Under the pieces are notes generated by a model. That model saw nothing but the letters and a program-made list of their open reading frames with translations, made no database searches and was not told the origin of the DNA. This document shows positions 10,788-22,879 of a stretch of 64,000 nucleotides of DNA, piece by piece. Position numbers and translations under genes: made by a program. Positions within the stretch are counted from its first letter, which is position 1. Each line of letters begins with the position of its first letter. This DNA comes from Gnetum montanum (taxonomy: Eukaryota; Streptophyta; Gnetopsida; Gnetales; Gnetaceae), in assembly GCA_015680685.1 (NCBI GenBank), contig MNCI01018196.1, positions 19,181 through 83,180 on the forward strand. Direction: 5' to 3'.

Positions 10788-11575
10788 TGATGAACCATGA
10801 TATTGGAACCCTGATATTGGATCCCCGATGTCTGATACGTGATATCAGAGATGTTGAAGAAATATCAGACATGCAATGTCAGAGCTTCTCTCATTTACTA
10901 TAAATAAGAGATAGGGGCACTTATTTTGAATAGTTTTTCTTAGTCCTTTAGCTAAACTCTTACATTTTTTCCTTTCTAGAGTTAGAATTATTTATTTGTG
11001 CCCATAGTAGGAGACATAAAGTGAATAGATCTTGTGTCTAGAAATAAAGATGAACTTTGTGATAAAACTTGCAACATTCAGAATAGCTTAATTATTGCAT
11101 TTAATGTTATTTACTGTTATTTGATGCTTTCATTAGTTAGTCAATGTTATTTCTATTGAATTGTTATTAATCAACGAATTAGCACACTCAACATGATGAC
11201 TTCAAGCGTACATGAAACACTTGATAACCTTGTAATGACTAGCGTTTGGTAATCCCAGTAGTGTTGCACTAGTTCAATATGCAAGCGTTAGGATTTGATT
11301 CACATTAGAGTTACAAAAAATCCATTAGTTAATTAAATCTTTTCATTGCACACACTTAGGAGACTAAGAAACTATAAAAAACATAAAAATCATATACCTC
11401 GAGTTTACTTAACCATACAATTGTGCTTTACAAGTAAGCTTGGGAAGACAATAATTGCATAAATCATCCTTGTTCCATCTAGGCACATAAGAACTTAATC
11501 CTTGGAGTTTGACTAGATCACACATAAACGCTTGTATTTGTATGGTTCGGTGTAGGGGTACCTCACTATTCATCA
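10788..11575 (+). repeat. 3' LTR of element 1
   Basis: This LTR of 788 bp starts TGATGAACC after the polypurine tract and ends CATCA at 11575, so it has TG...CA ends. A TATA box CTATAAATAAGAG is at 10898-10910. U3 contains several GATATT/GATATC half-palindromes (10799-10865), a feature it shares with the LTRs of element 2. The last 90 bp (U5) also match element 2 U5, which supports one family. Confidence 0.88.
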
Positions 11576-12925
11576 CTTGGCCTTTTGATCTTTTGATTCC
11601 TTATTGTGAGGGTCCTCCTTTTGGTATTCTTTTCAGGGCCATTTGTAATCAATCAAGAATTTAGGATTTCCAAAGTGTTCTTATTAGCACTTTACAATTC
11701 ATAATCCTTCTTGTTCTTTTAGTTAGATCACATCTTTAGTTCATAATGATTGTAGAGTTAGAAGAATTTCAAAATGATACCACTAAGAAATGTATCTTCA
11801 AGTTCATGATCTCTCATAGTCATTAGCTTCTTAGGCTGATAGTACCTTATAATTAATTGAAATGGTTTATTAAGATCATATATTGAGTTATTTGGCCTAT
11901 ATTTATTAATTTCATGATAATATCCTTTATACTCTATCTTGCTTACCCTTAAACTATCTTCTAGAGTTAGGCAATTTTCAAAACATTTGGCATAGATTTT
12001 CCTTGATGTCACCTGCCACAACTAATTTGAGTGTTCCATGATCAAGAGGATTCAAGAATTGAGGAAATTAGAGCTTTAGGGACAAAGTTATGACTTTCAA
12101 AAATTAGGATTTTAGAGCTCAATTGAAGAAAAGGAAAAACTCCTTTTATAACAAATTAAAAGAATGAAAATTTTTCTAACTCTCAGTGGCTATATATGAA
12201 ATTTCTATGGCATGAAATCATTGATACAACATTGAATCAATCATGTATAAGGGGCTCATACATCGTAGCATGGATGTCACCTCGAAAAATTGCAATTTTT
12301 GTGAGCATTTTCTGAAGGAAAAAATGAGTCAATTTGAATGTTAGGAAGATAGTAAGAAATTTCATAAGGTTATATAATAGCTATGATGATCAAAATTCAA
12401 AAATTGGTTGTACATTTCATAAAGAAGGAATGTTACGCTATGATAGTTTTTAAAAGAGAAAAAATGGATAAGAGATGGGAAATAAATTTTTTACGTATGA
12501 ACATATTTATTGGATTGCTAAGAGGACTATTTATTGATTTCATTAATTCTAGAAGACACAAGATGATGTGGACTTACTTTCCAAGCATGAAATATAAGAG
12601 TTATATAAGTGGGTCCTCCCCAAAGAGAGTTCCAACCCTTAGTGCCCTTATATAACCACATCACAAAGTGTCGTTAGGCACTCAAGGAGTTGAATGTAAT
12701 GCATACTTGTCTAGTGAAACACACATGTTAGTATTACTAGGTTGGGAAAACTATGCTATATTACACAAAATAATAAGTTATGATCAATTGCATAGTAAGG
12801 TGAGATGGGCTATAGAAAGGATTGCTGAAATTTGGACATGAGGTGTCATACCATAACCATAATTAATTATTTTGTTTTATTAGTGGTTAAACTAATCATT
12901 AGCTCTTATTTCCAAGATTTAAACC
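11576..12925. other. Unassigned AT-rich interval
   Basis: I find no known domain here. One minus-strand open stretch of 87 codons (11758-12021, beginning MWQVTSRKIYAKCFENC) has a mixed, protein-like composition, but I do not recognise it. A stretch near 12600-12690 (GTGGGTCCT, then CCCTTAGTGCCC) resembles part of element 2's 3' region (20459-20530), so at least part may be a further gypsy remnant. Confidence 0.4.
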
Positions 12926-14319
12926 AAGTCAAAATCATCATAGAGTAACATCACATTGTTTCACCTCTTAGATTCACAACCATAAGACTATTTGTGTTGC
13001 AAGGAGTATCATCACTTGGCATTTTGTTCAAAGGAAAAGTTTATTCATTGTACTTTATTATTATTATTATTATTGACATTTCTAAGAAGCCACCTACCTT
13101 TAGGCATGGGTAACATGTCTTTCCAATGAGACCCCTAGAAATTTATTTTGTGCATAGATGTTATTTGTATTTGTGTCAACCTTACCACTAGACTACTTTA
13201 GGCATGGGTAACATGTCTTTTAAATGACATGGTAATACAACACTTATTGTACTCTTACTTTCATTTTTCATTAGATCTACAAGGATATAATTACAACTCA
13301 GAAACATAATAGCACATATGGTAGTGATGCAAGAGATTCCACAAATCTCCTTGATGTCATACCATTCTCATTCCTACTTCGGTCTTCACTTTTCTGTCTA
13401 GGCATAATGATCATATTTGTACTTTTAGTTTTATTAGGACAGGAATATCATTATGGCCATAGTAAGAACATCTTATTATTGAAATGGATGGATCGTTACT
13501 ATGTTCTCACTATAAAAATATTTAATTTCTTATGACTTGATAACATAGAGAAATCCTCACCTTATTGGAACTACATATTATCTTATTTGATGTGTTTCAT
13601 TGGAAATTTGAAAACATTTTGTACAAGTAAAATAAGAACAAAACATGAAAAATTAGAAAGAATGTCAAGAATTAAAAAGATAAAGAGAATGGAAGATTAT
13701 CAAAGAATTATAAAATGTCAAAGAATGGAAAAATGATTAAGAGTTGAGGAAATATGAAAAAATGGAAGATATCAAAGAATATGAAGATTGGTAAGAAATG
13801 TGAAAAATTAATAAGAAAAGAAAATAGTATAAAAAATTATAAATTATAGAAATTAAAAGATAAAGAAGTTAAAAAGAACTTATTAATTCCTAAATTAAGT
13901 TAAGACATCTCCCCAATGACTGAACTCATTGCCGAGTGTTAGGAAAATGGACCTTAGATCCTTTGGATCGCACACTCTAGGTTGCTTACTTACCATCCTT
14001 AGTGACTTAGTTTTTTGGTTATTGTACCATGTAATCTTGATCGTAATCAAATTTTCATCTTTTGAAGATTTATACCTTGTTGGACTAGATGGTCTTTCCA
14101 TCTTAGAAGGTCCAATTATACTTTCTTGTTAATTCTTTAATTCTAATTTCAAGTCCTCAGTTCCCCTATTTGCTGGTGTATGATTATGGTTTAATATTTT
14201 CATTTGTGAGCTCTTACTTTGGGTCATTTTCTTATAATAGGAGTTAATAAGTGGGTAAAACTATTCCATGTATGTTTTAGATGATTTTTAGTAATTAGTT
14301 TGTAGCCACTAGGTGTCTT

Positions 14320-14815
14320 CTAGTTTAGTGGCCCATGCTCCATTGTGTCCTCACAATTTCTTTTTTTTTTACATCTATTGTGGGCTAATGTTTTGATTGT
14401 GTTGAAATTTTGATGTGTTGGTCCAAAATTGGACCCTTCTGTATCATTGGTGATGCATGGAATCTTTTGTGTATGTATGGCTCTATGCTTGTATTCCTTA
14501 AACGTTTCAAGAGATAAGTCTCTCATGCTTAACTTAGCATCCATAGTTCTAAGCCATGCTCTCTCCATTATGAAAGGAAATTACTTGTCATTATTCTTTA
14601 TGTTAATCACCAAGAAGTTTGCTACATAGGATCACCCTCTGACACTGGCCACCACATCTTCTATCTTTCCCAAAGGAATGGTTACAAATTAATTTGTAAG
14701 CTATAATTGAATGTTACACTTTTCAAGGTTTGGTAGGTTCCATGATTTGTATGTTTCTATAGATATCAAGTTTACTTTAGAACCTAAGTCTAGTAGGGCC
14801 TTGCATGGTATATTT
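14320..14815 (-). pseudogene. Protease of E3 copy A
   Basis: Retropepsin remnant on the minus strand. The active site reads LLDLGSKVNLIS near 14765-14800, where Leu replaces the Ser of the D-S-G motif; copy B still has LLDSGSEVNLIS. The second block MERAWLRTMDAKLSMRDLSL (14509-14568) matches the MGRAWLSTID block of element 1. The shared tail QKIPCIT follows. The domain is interrupted by stops. Confidence 0.72.
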
Positions 14816-15286
14816 CTAGCTACTTGTAAATAAATCAAAGGAACTCTTGGTTCCATCCTTTTCCTAGGAAGTATCTTTGCCTTTATCTAATTTGATACTA
14901 TCTCTATGAGCATGAAATTTTTCAGATTAGCATTGGATGATGATGGAATCTCATTATTTTTTGGAGGATTGGAAGTGGATGGAGTTGAAGTAGATGTTCT
15001 CATCATCCTTTGAATCCTTTCTAGACTTGTTCAGAAGAATGACTATTTCTTGGATTATGCTTCATGCATGATTACTTTCTACTATATGTTGACTATCCTA
15101 GTTGCACTTTTCTGCTAGGGTTGTGATGGTAGTTCCTCTTGCATTATAGGCAATGGCATTGCTGGTAAATAATTAGGATGTTGACGTAGTGAACTAGTTG
15201 CTTGTGGATGCATGTATGAATTAGAGTCTATCTTGGTGGTGTAGGTCTATGGTATTCTAGTTTATAGTATTGTAGATCTTGAATGA

Positions 15287-16874
15287 CTACATTTCTTTGA
15301 GAGACTGGACATTGCACATAGTATCCATATGGGTCTGGTTGTCAATATGGGAACTATTGTCATGGTGGTGGCATGTCCTACAATTGAGGCTATTGGCACT
15401 ATTGGTGGTACTACTCCTGTTGCTATAGATAGCCTCGAGTGGAATACTATATGGGTTGGAAGGCTTTCTTGTACTTACATTAAGGATAAGGTAACCATTT
15501 GGACATCTGTTTCTTGATAAATTTGGGATTAGGTGCATATGTCCTTATTTCTTGTAAGTGTATCATTATAAGATAGCATCCTGTAGGATGTTCATATTGG
15601 CATATAAGACATCCTTCCTCATATTCAAAGCTTGTTTCTAAACATTCAGCCATTGAGGCCACTTTTTCATTTTTTCCAAAGTATCTCTTCTTCTTCTTAT
15701 CTTTGCCTTTACCAAAGGCTTGCTTAGTTCATACCTTCACAATCTCTAAGGCTGTTGCAAACTTTTCATGAATTTAATCCTACATCTTTTCTACCTTTTT
15801 TGCTATGTTAGTGATAGATTTTTGAAGAGGTAGTATTTTCTTTTGTATTACCTCATCCAAGGTCTCCTCTTCTTATGGGCCACATACTCTTGCATCCCTT
15901 TTGTGAATGAATGGATCTCTATCGTACTCTTTAGTTGACTCTCATTTCATTAATTTTCCTTGTTCTTTTACACTTGATTGATTAACCTTTGTATTCATTG
16001 GAAACAAATTTCTAATAATTCTCCTTGAGTGTAAACCCTAAAGATCTCTTTATCTTTGTTTCTAACAGTGTGCCTCAGTTGCTCCCATTGAGAAAATCCA
16101 TGGCCTGGGTAGCTATGCAACAGTGAATAATATTGATCCATGGCTTCATCAAGGGATTCATGGATTCCTTACTTCCATCCTTGGATCTATTTTCAAATAT
16201 TGGACACTCAATAATAAGTTTGATATTTATCTTCAAAAAGCTCAATCATGGTACCCCATTTGATTCAAGTAATCCATACCATCTTTTAACTTCTTTCACG
16301 AGTATCCTTGGGAACAAATTTAGTTTCTACCAATCACTTTCTATGTTTTATAGAATGTAGGAATTATGAAATTCTTGAAGTTGATGTTGAGGATTAGCAT
16401 TGTAACCACCCTCAAATCTGGGCATGTTATTCATGTCTAGCTTCTTGATGTGGCTATCTCTTATGTGCCTAGTTGGCATATAGATAACTTTCTAGATATT
16501 GGTCATACTACACATTCCTAAAAATGATTCACCATCATGATTGGGTTCCCAAGCTTTGTTTTAGTCGTGTCCCCTTTGGTGCTCATACCTTTTTCTATCT
16601 TCCCTTCTATCCATGTACCTTCTTAGTTAATGGTCATCATCTTCTTCATTAGAGTATCTTGGGCAATGATCATAATGATCATGAGTCCTTTGCTCTTCCT
16701 TGTCATGGTTTCAATACCTTTTTCTCCTTCTATCAAAGTCCATTTACAATTGTGAGGTTGAAGATGAAGTTGAAACAACATAAAAAAATTCATGCTATAA
16801 TCATCATTTCCAAGCTTGAGGTAAGGATTCATTGTAAATGTGAGATAGGTAGTCCATGAACTATGATCTTGCAT
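15287..16874 (-). pseudogene. gag: gag of E3 copy A
   Basis: Minus-strand gag remnant. An N-terminal part with an Asp/Glu- and Arg-rich stretch lies at 16560-16700. The capsid-like core is near 16100-16400 (WYGLLESNGVP, then FFEDKYQTYY). The C-terminal part has CLICQYEHPTGC near 15570-15610, which preserves both cysteines of a C-x2-C-x4-H-x4-C knuckle. Element 1 has the same motif with one Cys changed to Phe. Frameshifts and stops are frequent. The first 100 bp or so overlap the left inverted arm of the neighbouring element, so the true gag start is uncertain. Confidence 0.68.
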
Positions 16875-19106
16875 ATTTTAGCTTATTAGGGGAAACAATG
16901 CTTCAAAAGTTATTATTGCCTCACTTCCTAGGTAGAGAAAGGTATCCCATGTCTATATTTGGACTTGGAAAGGTTGAAAACACCTTGGTAATGGGTGAAA
17001 TTGGCATTTCCATGAGTTTTGTAGGGGTATAGGCCCAACTACACTGGAGTCATCAATTCCAATTAGTGCTATAGTAAACATGGTGCTGTAGTATATGGGA
17101 AGTTATATTGTATTTTAGAAGATGATAACAACTAGTGTAGTCACCACTAGGACCCAGTAGAAGTGCAACATTGGAAATATTGGAATTTTCATTTTTCCAA
17201 TAGTGGCTAATGTAGTCATCCTAAGTCTTCAATAGTGAGTGTAGATAACATTTTCCACTAGACACAACATTTCCCATGGGCTCCATCATATCTATAGTTT
17301 CCAACTCTCTCCACATTTTCCATTAATTTTTGGCTTTCCAATAACCTTACCGTAGTCCTCCAAAGCTAGCATAGTAAGGATGGTGCTAGCATAGTCACAA
17401 AAGTTCATTTACTATTTATAGTAAATCGATGGATTTTTTTTTGTAGTATATATCAAAATTACTATAAATGATAACTATATGAAAAGCTAATAATTTTTGC
17501 ACCTGCAAATTGACACCAATCTGTTAGTAATCATGGTAGTGACTTATAGACCTAGAAATAGATGTTGGTGTTAAGAACCTTAGTTGTCGAAATGGGAAAT
17601 TGAAAGATTTGAGCACCAAAATAGTTTTAACCTTGAGTTCCAAGGGCCTTTGGAAAATGGGAATTAGGGTACCCTAGATGGTATTGCTGATCACCTAGTA
17701 ATTTACGAAGTGTAAACATATAAGTGCTTTTAAAATTGTAAAGATAAATGATAATGTAGATGGAAATGACATACTGAAAATGGCCTACTAAAATGTAAAT
17801 AGAAAATAACCTATTAAGAAAGGCAAGAAAAAATTATATAGTTACAATAATAAGGGTAGATATAGAAATAGAAACCAAAATTTGCACAACATAAACCAAT
17901 AGATTTATAAAAGAATATAAAAGAGATTGAGTCCATAGTGTATAGTATTATTCCATGGGTATAGGAAGTTTCTTGCTAAAGCTTGAAGTCCATTGGAGAA
18001 GGCTACCTCCATGATCTAGTTTCTTCTCAACTTTAGTCTACTGCAAGGTATTGTCAATTTTAACCAAATCAATTGCATGGGAATGGGATTGGTGTAACAT
18101 GTTTGGGGTAATGAAAACTAGGTGGGAGTCTCTATGCCTAGTGTAGTCTCAATTTCTACCACTTAATGGCACTACTAAGTGAGGATGTAATGGTTGTGAT
18201 GGATTTTGGTCGTTGCTAATGGAGATGGAAAGTGGATAGGGTCTACACTTTATGTGGAAATGACACTTATGTGGTGGTCTTTATGCTCAACATAGTGCTA
18301 GTTGCTACTACTAAAAATGTAGTTGGGTTGTAAATGAATTTGATGAATAATGGAAATAATTGTGAAAATGATAAATGATGTTGTTGCAAAAAGGTTTTAA
18401 AATGCTAATGTGAAAAAATGCTAAGAGTTCACAATAATAGTATATGATGCCAAAAATTCCCAAAGTCTAGACCTTGGAAATGATGTCAATGTTGGGATTT
18501 TACAGGTTTAGGATTGCCATTTTTAGGCTCGTTGTTGATTTCCATTTATTGTTGACAAATTGGTATTGATTATGGGTAGGAATGAATATTATTGCTATTA
18601 TAGTCAACCAACTACTACTCAACATAGTAAGTTAACTACTGCTAACGTAGTTAGTCAACTACTACGAATGTAGTCAACCAACTACTAATTAACGTAGTTA
18701 GCTAGCTACTCAACCTATTTAGGCAACTATTGCCAACATAGTTATCCAACTACTAATCAACATAGTTAGCCAACTACTATCAGTTTAGTTAATAAACTAC
18801 TACCAATGTAGTTGGAATTTGTCGTAAGTCCAAAATGGACTATCCCCACAAAACTGATCCATTTACTATACATAGTATATATGATTTTGTGAGTATGTTG
18901 AAGGATTTTGAATAGGAAAATGGAAAGATGAACCAAAATTTTTGAAATGGTAGAACCCATCAAAAAGTGTGATGTCTGGTCAAGATTGTTATTTGGCCAT
19001 AATTGACTTAGGACACATGTATTGGCTATTGTTGGAGAAATGACCATCCCAACAATGTCAATGTTGCATCTCTACCTAGTCTTGGTGATGACTACATTGG
19101 CTGTTG
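16770..19106. mobile_element. Inverted-arm element, copy A (right end lost)
   Basis: This matches 55055-57575 collinearly. In copy B the first 0.7 kb returns as an inverted repeat at the right end. In copy A the left arm is 16790-17490 and only 300 bp of the right arm remain (about 18810-19106); then the sequence jumps to the LTR of element 2. About 30 bp of the missing right tip seem to lie beyond element 2 at 25943-25975, so element 2 probably landed in this arm and 0.25-0.3 kb was then deleted. The interior is non-coding, with a 23-bp repeat array. Confidence 0.6.
18596..18816. repeat. 23-bp near-palindromic minisatellite, copy A
   Basis: About 9.5 diverged units of a 23-bp repeat of the form CATAGTTAGCCAACTATTGC plus 3 bases. 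Each unit is a near palindrome (TAGTT-x4-AACTA). The same array in copy B (56874-57273) has about 17 units, so unit number changed after duplication. Confidence 0.82.
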
Positions 19107-19718
19107 TAGCTACTATGCCCTAATTAACCTAGCATCAACATCCAATTGCACTTACTATTCACACCCTAAACCAATGCAACTTTGGTTACCAAATGCTATT
19201 CATTATTGGGATTAGCAAGCATAACGCACGTGCTCGAAGTGGTTGTACTGAATGCACTTAACTATGGGAGAAGGGTCGAGAGAGATTTAATTAAGTAATA
19301 AATCATTTAAATGATAAACAATAAATAATAATAAGTAAATTCCTATTTAGCCTATGCCATGCACTCCAAGGTTTATCCAAAAGTTTGTCTTTATTTTTGT
19401 ACACAAACTTGTGTTCAGGTATAATGTTTGTTCAAATAATGATTTGTTCACTTTGGAGGTCCTATTGTGGGCACATGGAAATTATTCTATCCCTGGAGAG
19501 GTAAAATTGCCAAAGTTTCTCTAAGGGTCTAGATCTAGATGGAGAAATAAGGGAGAGCCACCTTTTATTTATAGATTTGACAACGCACTGTGATATCGTG
19601 TATGCGATATCGTATGGGAAGACGCTATATCACATACGTGATATCGCAAGAGATGCAATATCACGACAGACCTGATATCATGTATGCGATATCATGGCCC
19701 ATGTGATATTGCATCCCA
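19107..19718 (-). repeat. 3' LTR of element 2 (truncated)
   Basis: Matches the 5' LTR from about 25352 to 25942 (for example GAATGCACTTAACTATGGGA in both). On the minus strand it starts TGGGATGC at 19718. The last 270 bp, equivalent to 25083-25351, are missing at 19107. A minus-strand TATA box lies at about 19565-19573. U3 (19575-19718) is packed with eight or nine GATATC-centred palindromes such as GCGATATCGT and GTGATATCGC. Confidence 0.83.
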
Positions 19719-19730
19719 TAATACCCCATG
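19719..19730 (-). other. Polypurine tract of element 2
   Basis: Minus-strand CATGGGGTATTA sits directly before the LTR start TGGGATGC. It is related to the tracts of element 1 and the left-edge element and is preceded in all three by the block ATTTTGTAAGGAACTT on the coding strand. Confidence 0.68.
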
Positions 19731-21640
19731 AATAAATAAAATCTCATCCTTAAGTTCCTTACAAAATATTGGGTAGGTATGGGATTATTGACTTGAATAG
19801 AACTAATGGTGAATGGGATGACATGTGAACGGATCATCATTACAGAACATGAAAAAACTAGTGTTCACGATAACAAGAGTGAAAACTCTATACATTTGAC
19901 ATCAGGACTCATTTGGTGGCTGAGAAAGAGAGAGAGAAAGAAGTTTTGCTACTACCAATTCCAAGATTGTAGCTTTTGTTGTCTATCCTTAAGTGCGCCA
20001 TCGATCTTGCTCCTTGCATAACTACTTCGGCATCGATCCATTCCAAGTGTTTCCTCGAGATCCAATCCATTGTTGCATGATTACCATATACACACACAAC
20101 ATATTATTTATATTAGTAAGGGTAAATGAATCACAATGCAGTTGATACCTTGCTTTAGTGAAAGGTCCATTGGCTAACTTTTGGTATGGTTGATATGGGT
20201 CTGGAGATATAATCATGGTGACTACCGAAGGTGTATGGGTTAGGAGAAAATCAAAAAAATTGGGTCTAGACCCCCATGAATAAGAGTGAGCCTTTGGTAG
20301 TGATAGAATGGAGAAGGAAAAATAACAAGAAAGATGGAGAAAAAGAAACAACTATAATGTTGATGAAATGGATGTCAAGATGGAAATGAACAAAATAGAG
20401 TGGAATGCAAAAATCTTTAAGGGAAGTAATTTAACTGGTGCACCAAATAGGAATGCTAGTGGGTCCTTCCCAGAGCAGACTCATTCCCTTAATTCCCTGA
20501 CAAACCCACATTCAAAGAGTCCTTAGGTTCTATGAATGTCATTTGGAACAAGAGTTAAAGTCTTAACCACAAGAATTTACCAAAAAGAAAATAATGCATC
20601 CACCAAGAGATACACTAATGATACAACTGGCAATGAGGTGAACAATGGAGGAAGGATGATGGAAAGAAGATAATGGAATGGAATCTCAAGAATGAGGTGA
20701 TGTATGGCCTCTTGTGTAGTTAATGATTACTGTGACTCATTAGATCCCATTCTAGGTCCAGCCTCAAACGAACCACATCCAGTGACTTCGCATTAATGCA
20801 TTCGGCCAATCCATCCACTTGAAGTAACAAGAATGCCTTCACCAAAGAGCCACCACCATTATGACAAAACGAAGGAGGATAGAATGAGAAGTGAGAAGGG
20901 CCTTAGTTAGAGGGAACATTTTTATTTTAGTTCCATAACCAGTGCTTGTAGCCCACATGATTATTTCATCTAAGGGATGTGCTTTGAATTCTTACTTTTC
21001 TCTCTTTTTTGTGTTTCTTTTTTGTGTTTATGCATGAGAACCACACCATGCAAAGACTTTGTTATTTTTATTTACTCAGCTTCTTGATAAGTGGGTAACA
21101 TTGAAACAGTAAGAAAACTCAAGAAGAAAACATCCAAGCACCCAAGAGAATGGCCAACACAAATGCATCAAGTTCCCTTAAAGTTGCACCCTTTTCAATC
21201 ATTGATTCCTTCCTTAGTTTGAGAAATGTCCAATTACCGATTCGTTATAGTTCTTACTATTCAGAAAGGGACTGTATACTTCCAAGCCAAGAGAGACCAT
21301 AGAAATTTGCGGATGAATGGATGAAATGGACTCATTACTTATCATATCAAAAGAACCATACCTTAGTATCAACATCATAACTTAAAGGTAAAAACCAAAC
21401 ATTAGCAATAAATAGGAAAACAATTCATACCATCATGAAGAACACTTCTTACATGAAAAAATTAACAAGATGAATGACACACATACACTCACACATAAAG
21501 AAATGAAAAAGAATAAACAATGTTGTAAAACAAAAACAAGAAAAATTAAAGAAATTTGTAAAACAAAAAAGTGTAAAAAAAATACTTAAAAGAACTAAGG
21601 ACCTCAAAGGGTTAGCATAGGTGGCCATCTTCGCCATGAC
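19731..21640 (-). other. 3' region of element 2
   Basis: The complement of this interval matches 8850-10780 of element 1 block by block, so it is the family's conserved 3' domain. It holds two overlapping minus-strand open stretches, 20022-20351 (109 codons) and 19909-20097 (62 codons). The matching part of element 1 (10300-10600) is similar in DNA but its frames are not kept, so I do not treat them as a gene. No membrane protein or envelope feature is convincing. Confidence 0.55.
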
Positions 21641-21917
21641 TGAATTGAAAGGGAGAAATCTGAAATAATGAGCACCTATTTGAATTTTTCAGAAGCATCC
21701 AACTTCTCCTAATTGATGTTCTTAGATTAAGGGGTGGAATTTGGAGACGCTCATATTCCAATGTATCTATGTCTTCGTTGTGGGTGTGAGTTGTTCCATG
21801 AGTTTGTTCTATGCATGTTGGTGGGCTACTTTCTTGATCAGCTATCAACCATTGGGTGTTCTCTTATTGTGTGGTTACTACATATAGGCACCATTGTATC
21901 TATGTTTTTTGGGCATG

Positions 21918-22330
21918 CTAGTTGCATGCAGGAGATGCTGAGCATTCCTCCATGTCATCACCCTCTGATTCATTGTATGTGATGCATGGAACTTTCTTCT
22001 TCTCGATCTTTCCATAAATATTTTCCTTAGATATTTCCAAGGAAAGATCATGGATCCCTAGGGACATGTTGATGGTGCTGAGCCATGTCCTCCCCATTAT
22101 AATTGGGAAGTCCCCTTTGTTACTATTGACTTCTATCACCAGGAAATCAGCTAGGTATGACCAACTATCCACATTGGTAACAATGTTCTCAACTTGTCCC
22201 AAAGGAACAGTGACGGACTGATCAGCCAGCTCTAAGAGAATATTTTTCTTCTTGAGTGGGGGTAGGTTCCAGGTTTTATACAATTTTTATGATATTAAGT
22301 TGATGCTAGAGCCTGAGTCAAGAAGAGCCT
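21918..22330 (-). pseudogene. Protease of element 2
   Basis: The best-kept protease in the window. The active site LLDSGSSINLIS lies at about 22293-22328, followed by LPPLKKKNILLELADQSVTV, then DFPIIMGRTWLSTINMSLGI and the family tail KKKVPCITY. From 22283 to 21918 the frame is open for 121 codons with no stop; only the segment between the active site and that frame has one. It is the last enzyme domain before the pol deletion. Confidence 0.82.
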
Positions 22331-22472
22331 TATGAGGTTCATTCCCAGTGACCTGGAGATAAATCAGGGAACTTCTAGGATTAGATAATTTCTTGGAAAG
22401 GTGGCCTACCTTAATCCAGTTGTTAATGGTATGTGTTAACATAATTGTATGCATTGGGCTCAATTTTTTATT

Positions 22473-22817
22473 TTAAGGAGGTATCAAAACCTTATTTGGT
22501 ACAAAGGTGCTGAGATGTTCAACCGCTTGTGAGTGTGAGGGCTTGGTTGGATTGTTGGTTCTAAAGAAAGGTATTTTTAGCATAAGATTGTCAGGACCAA
22601 CTAATAATTGAGGATTGGAAGCCCTCATGACATTAGGTTGTTGTGGTTGAGTGGGAAATATCCTTGGCATTGTTAGAGTGATTGGTGGTGGAACTATCGG
22701 CGTATGAGTGGCAGATGGATTTGGAGGATGGTACACGTGTGGTGTGTCTTCTATAGGAGAAGGAGTCCTAAAATACTCCTGAACTTGGTAGTGACGTTGT
22801 GGGGTTGCATGACCCAT
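22473..22817 (-). pseudogene. Pro/Thr-rich gag-protease linker of element 2
   Basis: This is an open 115-codon minus-strand stretch rich in Pro, Thr, Asn and Gln (for example SATHTPIVPPPITLTMPRIF) between the gag knuckle region and the protease. Element 1 has a comparable P/H-rich stretch at 4820-5010. It is best read as the flexible spacer of the gag-protease polyprotein. Confidence 0.55.
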
Positions 22818-22879
22818 AGAGTCACTTGGAGAAACCAGTTGCTACACGTAAGGGTATTTTTTTCTAGGCGGTGCCATCC

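Larger units (their letters stand above)
1714..11575 (+). mobile_element. Element 1: full-length dead Ty3/gypsy (Athila/Tat-like)
   Basis: This is a complete LTR retrotransposon skeleton of about 9.9 kb in canonical order: 5' LTR, primer site, gag, protease, RT, RNase H, integrase, a 2-kb 3' region, polypurine tract and 3' LTR. RT-RNase H-integrase order is that of Ty3/gypsy. The tRNA-Asp-type primer site and long 3' region point to the Athila/Tat group. Every gene has many in-frame stops and frameshifts, so it is old and inactive. The 5' LTR has lost its first 50 bp or so, so no target-site duplication can be read. It interrupts the coiled-coil frame of the left-edge element. Gag, protease and the 3' region match element 2 on the other strand. 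Confidence 0.9.
12926..16880 (-). mobile_element. E3 copy A: gag-protease gypsy remnant
   Basis: This is a minus-strand gypsy-type remnant with gag (15287-16874) and protease (14320-14815) but no RT, RNase H or integrase. Downstream of the protease (12926-14300) is an A/T-rich non-coding stretch with short repeats of AAAGAATG and a (TTA)n run at about 13056-13074. No LTR is found at either end. The whole segment recurs at 51321-55060 in the same orientation. The right side passes directly into the inverted-arm element. The missing pol is the same kind of deletion as in element 2. Confidence 0.7.

Noticed and set aside
20022-20351. 109-codon minus-strand frame in element 2 as a gene
   Set aside because: The homologous part of element 1 is similar in DNA but has stops and shifts with no trace of frame conservation; no domain recognised.
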